From Bacteroidales bacterium (GTDB lineage: Bacteria; Bacteroidota; Bacteroidia; Bacteroidales; P3): 64,000 bases of DNA. The stretch spans positions 1 to 64,000 of the forward strand of contig JAFROL010000022.1 of NCBI GenBank assembly GCA_017429685.1, read 5' to 3'. The stretch's first letter is position 1. The number at the start of each line of letters is the position of its first letter. Below are positions 8,331 through 17,613 of this stretch, in pieces. The notes beneath the pieces are model-generated. The model was not told the DNA's origin and ran no database searches. It saw only the letters and a list, made by a program, of their open reading frames with translations. The translations under genes and the position numbers were made by a program.

Positions 8331-10747
8331 AATGGGTAGTCGATTCCGAAGTTGGCTGTTATCTGCGAGAATTTCCAGTAGGGTGGTCGCCAGCGCCGGT
8401 TTTCGGCTGCGCCGGGGTCGTAGAGGGGTATGGCGAGGTCGCAGCGCAGTGTCAGAATGGAAATGTTGGCACGCAGACCGAAGCCGATGCCTGTGGCGAT
8501 GCTCTGCGGCAGTTTCTTGAAGTCGAGTTGTCCGTCGGGGAACTCCTCGGACTCGTTGGCAAGCCATACGTTGCCGAGGTCGGCGAAGAGGGCTCCTTCG
8601 AAAATGGACACTATCGGGAAGCGGTATTCGAGGTTGGTCACGAGCTGAATATCGCCTATGCGTTCGAGCATATCGTTTTCGGAGGCCTGGAAATTGCCGG
8701 GCCCCAGGTAGCGCAGATGCCAGGCGCGGATGGTGGTGGGGCCTCCTCCGAAGAAGCTTTTCTCGTAGGGCATAGCCTTCGAGTTGGCGTAGGGGAGTCC
8801 GATGCCTGTCATAATGCGTGCTATGAAGGTGCTGTGTTTGCCGATGTAGAAATAGCGCTTGAATTCAGCGTTGAGCCTTACGTACTGCGAGAATGGCACG
8901 CCGAAGATCTGTTTGATTCCGTTCTCGTCCTCGGCATTGCCGGCCATCGATGCAAGTCCGCTGAGCAGGTTGCCGGCGCTTTCGAGCGAGAGGTGCAGGT
9001 AGTTGAAGTTGCTGCGTGTGCCGTATTGCTGTGTGTTGTAGACGTAGTCGTAGCGGGCGTTCATAATGAAGTGGTCGCTGTACTGGTATTTGACGCGTGC
9101 GTCGCTGATGCGTTCCATACGGCTGCGGAAAGCGCTGTCGATATTGAAGAAGCGCACGAAGGTGAGCTCAAGTGGCAGCAGCTGGTGGCCGTGTTTGTTG
9201 TGGCTCCAGCTGTAGCCGAAGCCTATGTTGCCGAGCAGGCGTTCGAAATAGCTGTGCAGCTGGTAGTTGCCGCCGACGGTGAGGACTGTGTGGGGGCGCA
9301 TACGCTGCCAAAGGATGTCCTTTGTGAAGGGGAAGAGAAACGTAGGCAGGTCGAGCGAGAGGTTGATGCCGCTTTCGAAGTTGCTGACATTGTTGCGTAT
9401 GTTCTCGCTGTCGCGGTTTTTGAAGATGAGCTTGGGCAGTTCGACGAGGAGAGACCCTTCGGCTTTGAAGAGTTCGGCGCCGCCCAGCAGGTTCTTGTTC
9501 TGGTAGGCCAGCTTGGTTTCGAGTCCGAAGTTGCCGCTCATCAGTCCATTGTCGTTGTCGCCGAAGGGCGAAGAGTTGTTGAGCTCTACCGATGCCGTCA
9601 GCCTCTGCCGCTTGGCGGTGAGGAGTCGCACTTTGGCGTCGAGCAGGCGGTTGGTGTCGCTGCTGTTGGGCGACTCGACGAATTCGATGTTGATATACTT
9701 GAAGTTGCGCAGGCTGAGCAGCGAGTTGTATGTTCGGTTGATGTTGTTGGGGCGGTATGTCTGGTTGTGGAAGAGGAATAGCGCGCGGTTGATGACGTGA
9801 GGCTTGAGGGTCATCGGCTGGTTGAAAAGGTAATGGTAGTCGGTGGTGAAATGGCGGAAATGCATCGACTCGACGACGGTGTCGTAGGTGCTGCCGACGC
9901 CGCTGTTGGCTGCCGACGAATTGGGATAGACGAAGATGTTGTCGATGCGGAATTTTTGGAGCGGCACTGTCGTTGCGTGCCGTTGTGCGTCGATGATGCG
10001 CGGGTTGCGGATGTTCATCCGAATCGTCAGCTTGTGGTCTTCGAAGGAAGTGTCGACGAGGTAGGAGACGAGCTCGGTCGAGGCGTGGTAGTAGCCTTCG
10101 TTGCGCAGTCGTTCGATGATGCGTGTGCGCTCCTCGTCCATCTTGTCCTGGTCGTAGTAGTCGCCAGGCTGGAGTAGGCTTTCGGCGCGCCAGCTTTTCA
10201 GCAGCTTGTCGACCTCGACGGTCTCGGAGCGGAAAGTGACGTCGTCGATACGGTAGCGTGTGGCAGGATGGATCTTATAGATGATGTCGATGTCGTGGCG
10301 TCCGCTTCGGACGGTGTCGTAGCTCACCGTCGAGTGGAAGCATCCTTTCGACTCGAGCAGTCCTGTCAGCTGCTGGCAGGTGTGGATGGTCGCGGCCTCG
10401 TCGTAGATGACGGGAGCTTGCCCCTTGCGGCGCAGGTAACTGTGCCAGAAATTGTCTTTGTCGGGGTTGGAGAGGCAGTAGATTCGCATCGGCAGGCGTG
10501 GGCCTATGCCCAGCAGGTGTGTGTTGGGTTTCTGCCGTGTGAATTTCTTCATATCGCTGAGGGCGTCGTCGATTTCCTTGGAGGGCTTTTTGCCGTCGGC
10601 GGTGACGATTTCGTAGTGGTTGTGGTTAAGTACCAGCTCGTCGGGCTTGACGAATTTGTCCACGCTGACGCAGGCGGCAAAGAGCACGGTGAGGAGCGCC
10701 GTGGCTGCTGATGTGGCAAAGTGTCGTGTCGAGCCTTTCCGTTTCAT
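8327..10747 (-). CDS. BamA/TamA family outer-membrane lipoprotein (TamL-like)
   Basis: 806 residues from the ATG at 10747. Omp85-superfamily proteins insert or translocate proteins in the outer membrane. The N-terminus has a lipoprotein-like signal with the candidate acylated Cys at about residue 26 (LFAAC). POTRA-like soluble repeats follow over roughly the first half, then a C-terminal 16-strand-type surface-antigen barrel ending in an aromatic residue (GIDYPF), as barrels do. A lipidated TamA is the Bacteroidota TamL form. The ATG overlaps the kdtA TGA by four bases (ATGA), so the two genes are probably translated together. The frame is open far upstream into kdtA, but that part reads like a shadow. 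No tamB neighbour is seen here. Confidence 0.85.
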   Translation of the reverse strand: MKRKGSTRHFATSAATALLTVLFAACVSVDKFVKPDELVLNHNHYEIVTADGKKPSKEIDDALSDMKKFTRQKPNTHLLGIGPRLPMRIYCLSNPDKDNFWHSYLRRKGQAPVIYDEAATIHTCQQLTGLLESKGCFHSTVSYDTVRSGRHDIDIIYKIHPATRYRIDDVTFRSETVEVDKLLKSWRAESLLQPGDYYDQDKMDEERTRIIERLRNEGYYHASTELVSYLVDTSFEDHKLTIRMNIRNPRIIDAQRHATTVPLQKFRIDNIFVYPNSSAANSGVGSTYDTVVESMHFRHFTTDYHYLFNQPMTLKPHVINRALFLFHNQTYRPNNINRTYNSLLSLRNFKYINIEFVESPNSSDTNRLLDAKVRLLTAKRQRLTASVELNNSSPFGDNDNGLMSGNFGLETKLAYQNKNLLGGAELFKAEGSLLVELPKLIFKNRDSENIRNNVSNFESGINLSLDLPTFLFPFTKDILWQRMRPHTVLTVGGNYQLHSYFERLLGNIGFGYSWSHNKHGHQLLPLELTFVRFFNIDSAFRSRMERISDARVKYQYSDHFIMNARYDYVYNTQQYGTRSNFNYLHLSLESAGNLLSGLASMAGNAEDENGIKQIFGVPFSQYVRLNAEFKRYFYIGKHSTFIARIMTGIGLPYANSKAMPYEKSFFGGGPTTIRAWHLRYLGPGNFQASENDMLERIGDIQLVTNLEYRFPIVSIFEGALFADLGNVWLANESEEFPDGQLDFKKLPQSIATGIGFGLRANISILTLRCDLAIPLYDPGAAENRRWRPPYWKFSQITANFGIDYPF

Positions 10748-11991
10748 CGTCTTTCTATGGTTTGAAGTATTGTTTCTGTTGCACCAAGATGGCTTTGCAT
10801 ATAGCTGTTGCAGGCTTGTGCCGCCTTGGCATACTGCTGTGGGTCGTCGAGCCAGGCTGCGAGTATGGCTATGAGCGCGTCGGCGTTGTCGTAGCTCATT
10901 GCTCCGCCGCAGTCGATCAGTTCGCGGGCTTCCTGGAATTTGAGGTAGTTGGGTCCGAAGCAGACGGGGCATCCGTAGATGGCCGCCTCGAGCGTGTTGT
11001 GGATGCCTTTGCCGAAGCCGCCTCCGATGTAGGCCACTGTGGCGTATCGGTAGAGCGACGAGAGCATACCGATATTGTCGATAATAAGCACCTGGCGTTG
11101 GGCCAGCGCCGTGTCGGCGTCGGGTGCCGCCAGTTGCGAATAGCGCACGCAGCACTGTGGTGTGAAGAGGCGCTCGATATGCTCCAGATGGCTCTGGCTG
11201 ATCACGTGGGGTGCCAGTATCACCTTCAGCGGTTTGTTGTAGCTGTCGACGAAATGTTTGATGTTGGCCTCGTCGGGTTCCCACGAACTGCCTGCCATCA
11301 GTACCGGCAGGGTGTCGGCAAATCGCTGCACGGCGTCGAAGCTCTTGGCCTGCTGTGCTATCTGGTTGACGCGGTCGAAACGGGTGTCGCCGGCAATGGA
11401 ACAGCGACTTACGCAGATGCTGCGGAGCAGTTTTATCGACTCGTCGTTCTGGACGAAGATGTGGCGGTAGCACTGAAGCTGCTTTGCGAACCAGGAGCCG
11501 TACCATTTGAAGAAATACTGCGAGGGCCTGAAGATGGAAGAGAACAGATAGGTCGGTGTGCCGCGTCGCTGCAGCGCCGTAAGGTAGTTGAACCAGAAGT
11601 CGTATTTGACAAACATCGCTATGTCGGGGTGCATCAGCTGCATCAGGCGTCGCGCGTTGCGTTGTGTGTCGGGAGGCAGGTAGCAGACTATGTCGGCCCC
11701 GTCGTAGTCTTTGCGTATCTCGTAGCCCGATGGCGAGAAGAAGGTGAGGACGATTTTGTATTCAGAATGTTGCCGGCGAAACTGCTCCATCACGGGACGC
11801 GCCTGTTCGAACTCGCCCAGCGACGAGGCGTGGAACCACGCCGTCTTGGCGTTGCCCAGACGCTCGTTGGGGAACTTGGCTGCCCAGCGCTTCCATCCTT
11901 TGCGCATCAGAGCTGCCTTCTCGTTGAACGGAGCTGCGCAGCGAACCCCGAGGGCGTAGATGCTTATGGCCAAACTGTATAGTATCCGCAC
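10744..11991 (-). CDS. waaA: 3-deoxy-D-manno-octulosonic acid (Kdo) transferase
   Basis: GT30 enzyme that adds Kdo to lipid A precursors at the cytoplasmic face of the inner membrane. 415 residues from a GTG at 11991, which gives the typical beginning (V/M)RILYSLAISIY, a single N-terminal anchor. A longer form from a TTG at 12036 is possible but adds 15 atypical residues. Family landmarks are the acceptor-side WFHASSLGEFEQARPVME, later LAPHVISQSHLEHIE, and the donor-site segment IGGGFGKGIHNTLEAA followed by GCPVCFGPN. The stop overlaps the start of the Omp85-type lipoprotein, linking lipopolysaccharide synthesis to outer-membrane assembly. Confidence 0.93.
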   Translation of the reverse strand: MRILYSLAISIYALGVRCAAPFNEKAALMRKGWKRWAAKFPNERLGNAKTAWFHASSLGEFEQARPVMEQFRRQHSEYKIVLTFFSPSGYEIRKDYDGADIVCYLPPDTQRNARRLMQLMHPDIAMFVKYDFWFNYLTALQRRGTPTYLFSSIFRPSQYFFKWYGSWFAKQLQCYRHIFVQNDESIKLLRSICVSRCSIAGDTRFDRVNQIAQQAKSFDAVQRFADTLPVLMAGSSWEPDEANIKHFVDSYNKPLKVILAPHVISQSHLEHIERLFTPQCCVRYSQLAAPDADTALAQRQVLIIDNIGMLSSLYRYATVAYIGGGFGKGIHNTLEAAIYGCPVCFGPNYLKFQEARELIDCGGAMSYDNADALIAILAAWLDDPQQYAKAAQACNSYMQSHLGATETILQTIERR

Positions 11992-12098
11992 GAAAAAATG
12001 GAGTGATATTTTATGAGTTAATAATTGTAAAGACAATAGAAAAACTTAGCGTTTAGACAAGGATGTCGGAAAGTCGGGGAAATGTGCTGTTTTTCAGT

Positions 12099-12914
12099 TT
12101 AGAAGAAATAGTAGTCGTAGGCGGTCTTGCCTTTCAGTGGGAACATCCAGGTGATTTTGAAGGAATAGAAAAGGTCGAAATACTTGGTGTCGTCGGGACC
12201 GTGGAGGTTCATCACCTCGTCGATGACATAGTCGCGCACGGAATGGTTCCAGCATTGCGTCACTTCGAATGTGACGTGGAAGTTGAGGAAGTTGGCCTTG
12301 TTGCTCATAAACCAGTATCCAACGCTTTCGGTCAGCGTGAAGCCGCGGCGTTTGTGGTCATAGAGGCGTGCATAGTCGTCCTGCAGCTGAGGCGCCTTTT
12401 CGTCGTTCATCTTGAAGATGGTTTTCTGCTGCATTATGCCACCGTAGAGTCCGACCATTATGCCCGAATTGGGGTTCTTGTGCCCAAGTGTGATTATCTT
12501 GCCACCGCCGACACGCAGGGACAGCATACGATTGTAGCACGACGCCGTGGCGTCGGCGCCGTTGGCGCCGATGACGATTGGCACTGTGTCGTGGCTGAAT
12601 GCAGCCGGCATACGTTCGGCTTTGTTGCGAAGGTTGTCCTCTTTTGCCCCGAAGGTAAGGTTGCCTTCGACAGAAACTATCCAGTTGGATTTGAACTTGT
12701 ATCCGGCTTCAAGGCCGAAGTTCAGGAATGGCGACTCGTATAGGTCGTACATACCGTTTTCGGTCGAAAGTTTGTCGGAAGGGAATACGGTGCCGAAGTT
12801 GAACCCTATGATCGGCGTGGCCAGCGTGTCCTGCGTCAGCTTCACCTGTGCGGCGGTCTTCGGCATTAGTGCTGCCATCAGGCAGACGGTGAGCAGTATG
12901 TGTTTGAGTCTCAT
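12099..12914 (-). CDS. Predicted outer-membrane beta-barrel protein
   Basis: 271 residues of unknown function. A signal peptide (residues 1-22, ending TAAQ) is followed by alternating polar/hydrophobic strands typical of a small outer-membrane barrel. Aromatic residues line the C-terminus (KTAYDYYFF), which fits barrel assembly signals. It lies 62 nt upstream of the longest possible kdtA start, on the same strand. I do not recognise a named family. Confidence 0.7.
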   Translation of the reverse strand: MRLKHILLTVCLMAALMPKTAAQVKLTQDTLATPIIGFNFGTVFPSDKLSTENGMYDLYESPFLNFGLEAGYKFKSNWIVSVEGNLTFGAKEDNLRNKAERMPAAFSHDTVPIVIGANGADATASCYNRMLSLRVGGGKIITLGHKNPNSGIMVGLYGGIMQQKTIFKMNDEKAPQLQDDYARLYDHKRRGFTLTESVGYWFMSNKANFLNFHVTFEVTQCWNHSVRDYVIDEVMNLHGPDDTKYFDLFYSFKITWMFPLKGKTAYDYYFF

Positions 12915-12954
12915 CAGTGATCGGTGATTAGTGAATTGTGATAGGTGAATCCTT

Positions 12955-14109
12955 TTATTTTCTACCCATAGCTTTCAGCATTTTGGGCATCAGGTCGATG
13001 TTGTTCTGAATGCCTGAGAAGGTCTCGGCTCCGGGACCGTAGGCGAAGACGGGCACCATCACGCCCGAATGGCCGTCAGTGATGTATTTGCATTCGTTTT
13101 TGCCTTTCTCGATATTGCCGCTCAGCAGCACCAGTCCGCCGGTTTCGTGGTCGGCCGTGACGACGACGAGGGTGTTGCCGTCTTTCTCGGCGAAGTCGAG
13201 GACTATCTTGAGCATCTTTTCAAAGTCAGCCAGCTCGGCTTCCATATAGGGGGCGTCGTTGTTGTGGCAGGCCCAGTCGATCTGCGACCCTTCGATCATC
13301 ATCACAAAGCCTTTTGGGTTCTTGGTGAGTATGTCGAGAGCTTTTTTGGTGCCTTCGGCGAGGATGGGGTCGCGGCCAGGAGCCACAGGGCCATAGTAGT
13401 TTTCGCAGAAGAAGGTGACGAGCCTGTCGCTCTTGGCCTTCTTCATCTCCTCAATGCTGTAGGTGATCTCGTAGCCTTTCTTGGTCAGTGTGTCGAGGGG
13501 GTTGAGTCCGTCGTGGCGGTTTTCGGGACGGAAGTTGGAGAGTCCGCCGCCAATCATCACGTCGAAGCCACACTGCGACATATGCAGGCTTATGGAGTCG
13601 TACATCTTGCGGTCGGGCACGTGGGCGTAGGTGCTGGCAGGTGTGGCGTCGAGCACGCTGCTGGTGACGACGAATCCCGTCGACAGTCCCCATCCTTTGG
13701 CTTTAGACAGTATGGACTGCACGGGAGTGTTGTCGGCAAGCACGCCGATGTGGCGGTTGTCGGTCTTGCAGCCGGTGACGATGGCTGTGCCGCCGGCGCC
13801 GCTGTCGGTGGTGTATTTGTTGTTGGAATAAGTGCGCGAGAAACCGGAGAAGGGGAAGCGCAGAAAGTTCGAGGCTCCTTTCTGGGCCACGACGGAGGCG
13901 TAGACCTGGGCGGTGCCCATACCGTCGCCGATGATGACTATGACGTTCTTGGCTTTCTTGCCTTTTGGTGCCGGGGTGTCGAGCCAGGTGCCGGTGCTTT
14001 CAGATTGTACTATTTTGTCGGTGCCGGCTTTCAGACTTTGCTGTGCGTTAGCAGGAGCGGAACACAGCACAGCCAGAGCCGCAACGAATATGATTCTTTT
14101 TTTTATCAT
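12955..14109 (-). CDS. Alkaline phosphatase, PhoA superfamily, secreted
   Basis: 384 residues. Zinc-dependent phosphomonoesterase exported to the periplasm by an N-terminal signal (about residues 1-22, ending NAQ). Metal and catalytic motifs are present: VIIGDGMG near residue 59 (metal Asp), TDSGAGGTA with the nucleophile Ser, GSQIDWACHNND, and VTADHETGG near the C-terminus, which holds metal-binding Asp and His. It is shorter than E. coli PhoA (471) and lacks room for a large crown insertion. The likely role is phosphate scavenging. No Pho box was sought in detail. Confidence 0.92.
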   Translation of the reverse strand: MIKKRIIFVAALAVLCSAPANAQQSLKAGTDKIVQSESTGTWLDTPAPKGKKAKNVIVIIGDGMGTAQVYASVVAQKGASNFLRFPFSGFSRTYSNNKYTTDSGAGGTAIVTGCKTDNRHIGVLADNTPVQSILSKAKGWGLSTGFVVTSSVLDATPASTYAHVPDRKMYDSISLHMSQCGFDVMIGGGLSNFRPENRHDGLNPLDTLTKKGYEITYSIEEMKKAKSDRLVTFFCENYYGPVAPGRDPILAEGTKKALDILTKNPKGFVMMIEGSQIDWACHNNDAPYMEAELADFEKMLKIVLDFAEKDGNTLVVVTADHETGGLVLLSGNIEKGKNECKYITDGHSGVMVPVFAYGPGAETFSGIQNNIDLMPKMLKAMGRK

Positions 14110-14137
14110 TAGTTTTTATTTTTGCGATGTTTCGGTG

Positions 14138-14181
14138 TTTCGATATATCGTTATATCGTTTCCCTATATAACGATATTGTT
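14138..14181. repeat. ATATCG palindromic spacer repeat
   Basis: Repeated CGATATATCGTTATATCG and ATATAACGATATTG words fill the gap between the secreted W/Y/G-rich protein gene and the phosphatase gene. Confidence 0.6.
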
Positions 14182-15382
14182 ATCTTCTGGAACTTGAGCC
14201 GCCGCTGTGTCCTGACGAATGGCCTCCGCTGTAGCCGCCGCCACGGCTCGACGATCCGCCTCCGAAGCTGCTGCTGCGGCTCGACGACGAGCTGCTGCGG
14301 CCCGAGCTGAATGTGCTCGACGAGCTGCTGCGGCCCGTGCTGAATGTGCTCGACGAGCGGCTGCTCTCAAAGCGACTGCTGGTGCTGCGGCCACCTTCGA
14401 AACGGCTGCTGGATGAGCGGCTGCTCTCGAAGCGGTTGCCAGTGTTGCGGCTGTTGGCGGTGCCGTAGCTGCCGCGGGTGCCGTTTGTAGACTGGCGCAC
14501 GTTGCCGCGCTGACTACTGCGTGCTGCGTTGCTGGCGGCGCGGTTGTTGGCCACGCTGGCAGGCTTGGCATAGCGGCCGCCCGTTATGGCGTTGATGCCG
14601 CGCGAGGTAGGCGTTCCGGTCGTGGCCGACGCATTGCCGCGTGTGCCGGTGCCGCTGATGCTGCCGCGCGGAGCACGTCCGCCATTGTTCAGGTCGACAC
14701 CTCCGCGACGCACTGGTCGGGCAGGCGAGGGGCTGGCGTTAGAACCGCGGAATGTGGGACTTACGGCAGCACCGTGGTTGCCGCCACCCAGATAGTTGTG
14801 GCCATAGTTGTAGGCGTAGTCGTATCCGTGGTGGTGGTAGTGGCCCCAGTAGGCGTATCCGCCCCATCCGTAGTAGCCATAATAGCCATAGTAGTAGGGA
14901 CTATACCAGGGGTCCCAGTACCACCAGGGCGAACCCCATCCCCAGCTCCAGCCCAGGCCGAAGCTCCAGTAGGGGCCCACACCCCAGCTATAGGTCAGCA
15001 TCCAGTGGCTGCCGCCCCATCCGGGATAGTACCACGTGTTCCAGTAGGGACTGTACCAGGGGTCCCACGAGTAGATTATGTTGGTGCCCCAATAGCGGGG
15101 ATTCTCGGCACGCGAGTATTCGGAGAGCGATTTCAGCTTCAGACGGCTCGTGTCCTTGGCGGTAGCGGTGTCGGGCACGGTGCCTGTGAGCTCTACGACG
15201 ATGTCGTCGCTCTTGCTGGCAATGGCGGTGTCGCTATATACCTTCGGAGCGGTCGGTTTTATGCCATTTTTAGGGTTGGAATAGTAATTTTCGCCCTCGC
15301 CATTCGATTGGGCATACAGGTTTCCGATGCCTGCGGCAAATAAAAATGCTGTGCATAAAAAGCTGACAGTTAGTTTTTTCAT
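14180..15382 (-). CDS. Secreted W/Y/G-rich protein with Ser/Arg low-complexity tail
   Basis: 400 residues with no recognised catalytic domain. A signal peptide (residues 1-24, ending LYAQ) is followed by a 75-residue linker. Residues about 97-195 are extraordinarily rich in Trp, Tyr and Gly, with repeated WDPWYSPY and YYGYYGYYG blocks and a small His cluster (HYHHHGYD). From about residue 200 the protein becomes Arg/Gly/Asn-rich, and residues 315-400 are nearly all Ser, Arg, Gly and Phe. The composition suggests an extracellular or surface scaffold, perhaps prone to self-association. That is inference. The repetitive Ser codons make the 3' end a likely hot spot for length change. Confidence 0.75.
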   Translation of the reverse strand: MKKLTVSFLCTAFLFAAGIGNLYAQSNGEGENYYSNPKNGIKPTAPKVYSDTAIASKSDDIVVELTGTVPDTATAKDTSRLKLKSLSEYSRAENPRYWGTNIIYSWDPWYSPYWNTWYYPGWGGSHWMLTYSWGVGPYWSFGLGWSWGWGSPWWYWDPWYSPYYYGYYGYYGWGGYAYWGHYHHHGYDYAYNYGHNYLGGGNHGAAVSPTFRGSNASPSPARPVRRGGVDLNNGGRAPRGSISGTGTRGNASATTGTPTSRGINAITGGRYAKPASVANNRAASNAARSSQRGNVRQSTNGTRGSYGTANSRNTGNRFESSRSSSSRFEGGRSTSSRFESSRSSSTFSTGRSSSSSTFSSGRSSSSSSRSSSFGGGSSSRGGGYSGGHSSGHSGGSSSRR

Positions 15383-15532
15383 TGTTGATAAACCTTTATA
15401 GTCTATGTTATTTTATTACGATTTCACTTTTATTTAGTATTTTTGCAAACCGAAATATTGCGTGCAAAAGTACGCATTTTTTCTGAAACAATAACGTTTA
15501 AGTGTCAAAAAAATTATAAAAAGATATAAAAA

Positions 15533-17005
15533 ATGGCAAAAGATTTTCCGAAACGCAGTGAGAACTACTCCGAATGGTACAACGAACTGGTGGTTCGCGC
15601 CGACCTGGCCGAACAGAGCGCGGTGCGCGGATGTATGGTCATCAAACCCTACGGCTACGCCATCTGGGAGAAGATGCAGCACCAGCTGGACAAGATGTTC
15701 AAAGAGACAGGCCACCAGAACGCCTACTTCCCCCTGTTTATCCCCAAGAGCTTCCTGAGCCGCGAGGCCGAGCACGTGGAAGGTTTCGCCAAGGAGTGCG
15801 CCGTGGTGACCCACCACCGCCTGATGAACGACCCCAACGGCAACGGCGTCGTCGTCGACCCCAGCGCCAAACTGGAAGAAGAACTCATTGTACGCCCCAC
15901 CTCCGAGACCATCATCTGGAGCACCTATAAGAACTGGATCAAGTCCTACCGCGACCTGCCCATCCTCTGCAACCAGTGGGCCAACGTGGTGCGTTGGGAA
16001 ATGCGCACGCGTATGTTCCTCCGCACCGCCGAGTTCCTGTGGCAGGAGGGCCACACCGCCCACGCCACCCGCGAGGAGGCCGAGGAGGAAACCCGCAAGA
16101 TGCTCGACGTCTATGCCGACTTTGCCGAGCAGTATCTGGCAATGCCCGTCATCAAAGGCCATAAGAGCCCCAACGAGCGTTTCGCCGGTGCCCTCGACAC
16201 CCTCTGCATCGAGGCTATGATGCAGGACGGCAAGGCCCTGCAGGCCGGCACCAGCCACTTCCTGGGCCAGAACTTCGCCAAGGCCTTCGAGGTGCAGTTC
16301 CTCAACAAGCAGAACCAGCTCGAATACGTCTGGGCCACCTCGTGGGGCGTGTCTACCCGTATGATGGGAGCCCTCATTATGACCCACAGCGACGACAACG
16401 GCCTTGTGCTGCCGCCGCGTCTGGCACCCATCCACGTCGCCATAGTGCCTATCGCCAAGAGCGACGAACAGATGGCACAGCTCGACGAGCACATCGCGCC
16501 CATCGTCAAGGCTCTCGAAGCCAAGGGCCTGGTGGTGAAATACGACAACCGTACCGAGTACAAGCCCGGCTGGAAGTTCAACGAATACGAATTCAAGGGC
16601 GTTCCCGTGCGCCTGGCCATCGGACCGCGCGACCTCGAGAACGGCACCTGCGAAGTCTGCCGCCGCGACACACTCGAGAAGATCACTATGCCCATCGAAG
16701 GCATCGCCGACCACGTCTACGAACTGATGGAGACCATCCAGCAGAACCTCTTCAATAAAGCTGCCGACTTCCGCGCCTCGATGACCCGCAAGGTCGACAC
16801 CTGGGAGGATTTCAAGACCGAAATCGAGAAGAGCGGCTTCCTGCTCTGCCACTGGGACGGCACTGCCGAGACCGAAGAGCGCATCAAGGAAGAGACCAAG
16901 GCCACCATCCGCTGCATCCCCTTCGACGCACCCGAAGAGGAAGGCAAGTGCATCTACAGCGGCAAGCCAAGCCACCGCCGCGTAGTCTTCGCCCGCAGCT
17001 ATTGA
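15533..17005 (+). CDS. proS: Prolyl-tRNA synthetase, archaeal/eukaryotic-like type
   Basis: 490 residues. Class II synthetase charging tRNA-Pro. The length and absence of the large insertion editing domain mark the archaeal-type (ProS type 3) enzyme rather than the E. coli type. Seen are motif 2 ([25 protein letters not shown]), motif 3-like [17 protein letters not shown], an anticodon-binding domain from about residue 290, and the C-terminal zinc-like extension ending [19 protein letters not shown] -7 box TATTTTTG at 15438-15445 lies upstream, and a strong hairpin follows the gene. Confidence 0.97.
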   Translation: MAKDFPKRSENYSEWYNELVVRADLAEQSAVRGCMVIKPYGYAIWEKMQHQLDKMFKETGHQNAYFPLFIPKSFLSREAEHVEGFAKECAVVTHHRLMNDPNGNGVVVDPSAKLEEELIVRPTSETIIWSTYKNWIKSYRDLPILCNQWANVVRWEMRTRMFLRTAEFLWQEGHTAHATREEAEEETRKMLDVYADFAEQYLAMPVIKGHKSPNERFAGALDTLCIEAMMQDGKALQAGTSHFLGQNFAKAFEVQFLNKQNQLEYVWATSWGVSTRMMGALIMTHSDDNGLVLPPRLAPIHVAIVPIAKSDEQMAQLDEHIAPIVKALEAKGLVVKYDNRTEYKPGWKFNEYEFKGVPVRLAIGPRDLENGTCEVCRRDTLEKITMPIEGIADHVYELMETIQQNLFNKAADFRASMTRKVDTWEDFKTEIEKSGFLLCHWDGTAETEERIKEETKATIRCIPFDAPEEEGKCIYSGKPSHRRVVFARSY

Positions 17006-17055
17006 TGGGACTTCGTACGAAAACGAAAACTTCGTACGAAACTAAAACTTTATTT

Positions 17056-17091
17056 GAAAACGTTCAACTGTACGCACAGTTGAACGTTTTC
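17056..17091 (+). terminator. Terminator of proS
   Basis: Perfect 16-bp stem GAAAACGTTCAACTGT/ACAGTTGAACGTTTTC with an ACGC loop. The T tract lies inside the 3' arm, then CCTTTAT. Confidence 0.85.
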
Positions 17092-17249
17092 CTTTATGGT
17101 TGCGTTGCGTCGGATTTGCAATCTTGCGTAACGTCGGATTACAAATCCGATACAACGCATACTAAAACGATAATCCAGTCATCACCTTCATAACCATCAC
17201 CCTCGTCACCCCCCTCTTCTTCATTTTTTTCCTACCATAGATTACCCTT

Positions 17250-17339
17250 CTTCTTGTCATCTTCTACTGAAGTAAAAGATGGTAAAAAGTTGGTAAGAAT
17301 TTCAGTAGAATTTGATAAGAAGATGGTATATGGAAATCA
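17250..17339. repeat. Dispersed 42-bp repeat, inverted pair (copies 2 and 3)
   Basis: 17298-17339 matches the reverse complement of 2688-2729 almost exactly. 17250-17273 is a half copy in the opposite direction, so the two can fold into a hairpin. The whole gap 17092-17613 has no convincing gene. It also holds CGGATTTG/CAAATCCG palindromes near 17110-17150. Confidence 0.72.
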
Positions 17340-17613
17340 GTCTTTTGCGGAATGGAAAAAATGGGCAAAAATGGGCAAATTGTTCCAAAAACTTATTGTT
17401 TTTTTCTGGATTTGTCTATGGCGTAATAATAAAAAGATTTCCAGGGGTTTATATGACTTCGTTCGCTTGTGGGCGAAAAATCGCGTTGCGGCGGAACGGG
17501 ATTTCCGTCGCCGGACTAAAATTTACTCATTTGGGATGTGTTTTATTTTAGGCACCCTCAAAAAAATTGTTCAATTCGCGTCTTCGTTTCTTTACGGAGT
17601 TCGGGACCGTTGG

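Noticed and set aside
10748..11506. 253-residue N-terminal extension of the Omp85-type protein
   Set aside because: It lies entirely within kdtA in another frame, is Arg/His/Pro-rich like a shadow frame, and a lipoprotein signal begins at the ATG at 10747.
11992..12036. TTG start for kdtA giving 15 more residues
   Set aside because: The GTG at 11991 gives the usual short cytoplasmic start before the anchor helix. The longer form was kept only as an alternative.
15434..16975. 513-residue minus-strand frame opposite proS
   Set aside because: Same cause. proS is unambiguous on the plus strand.
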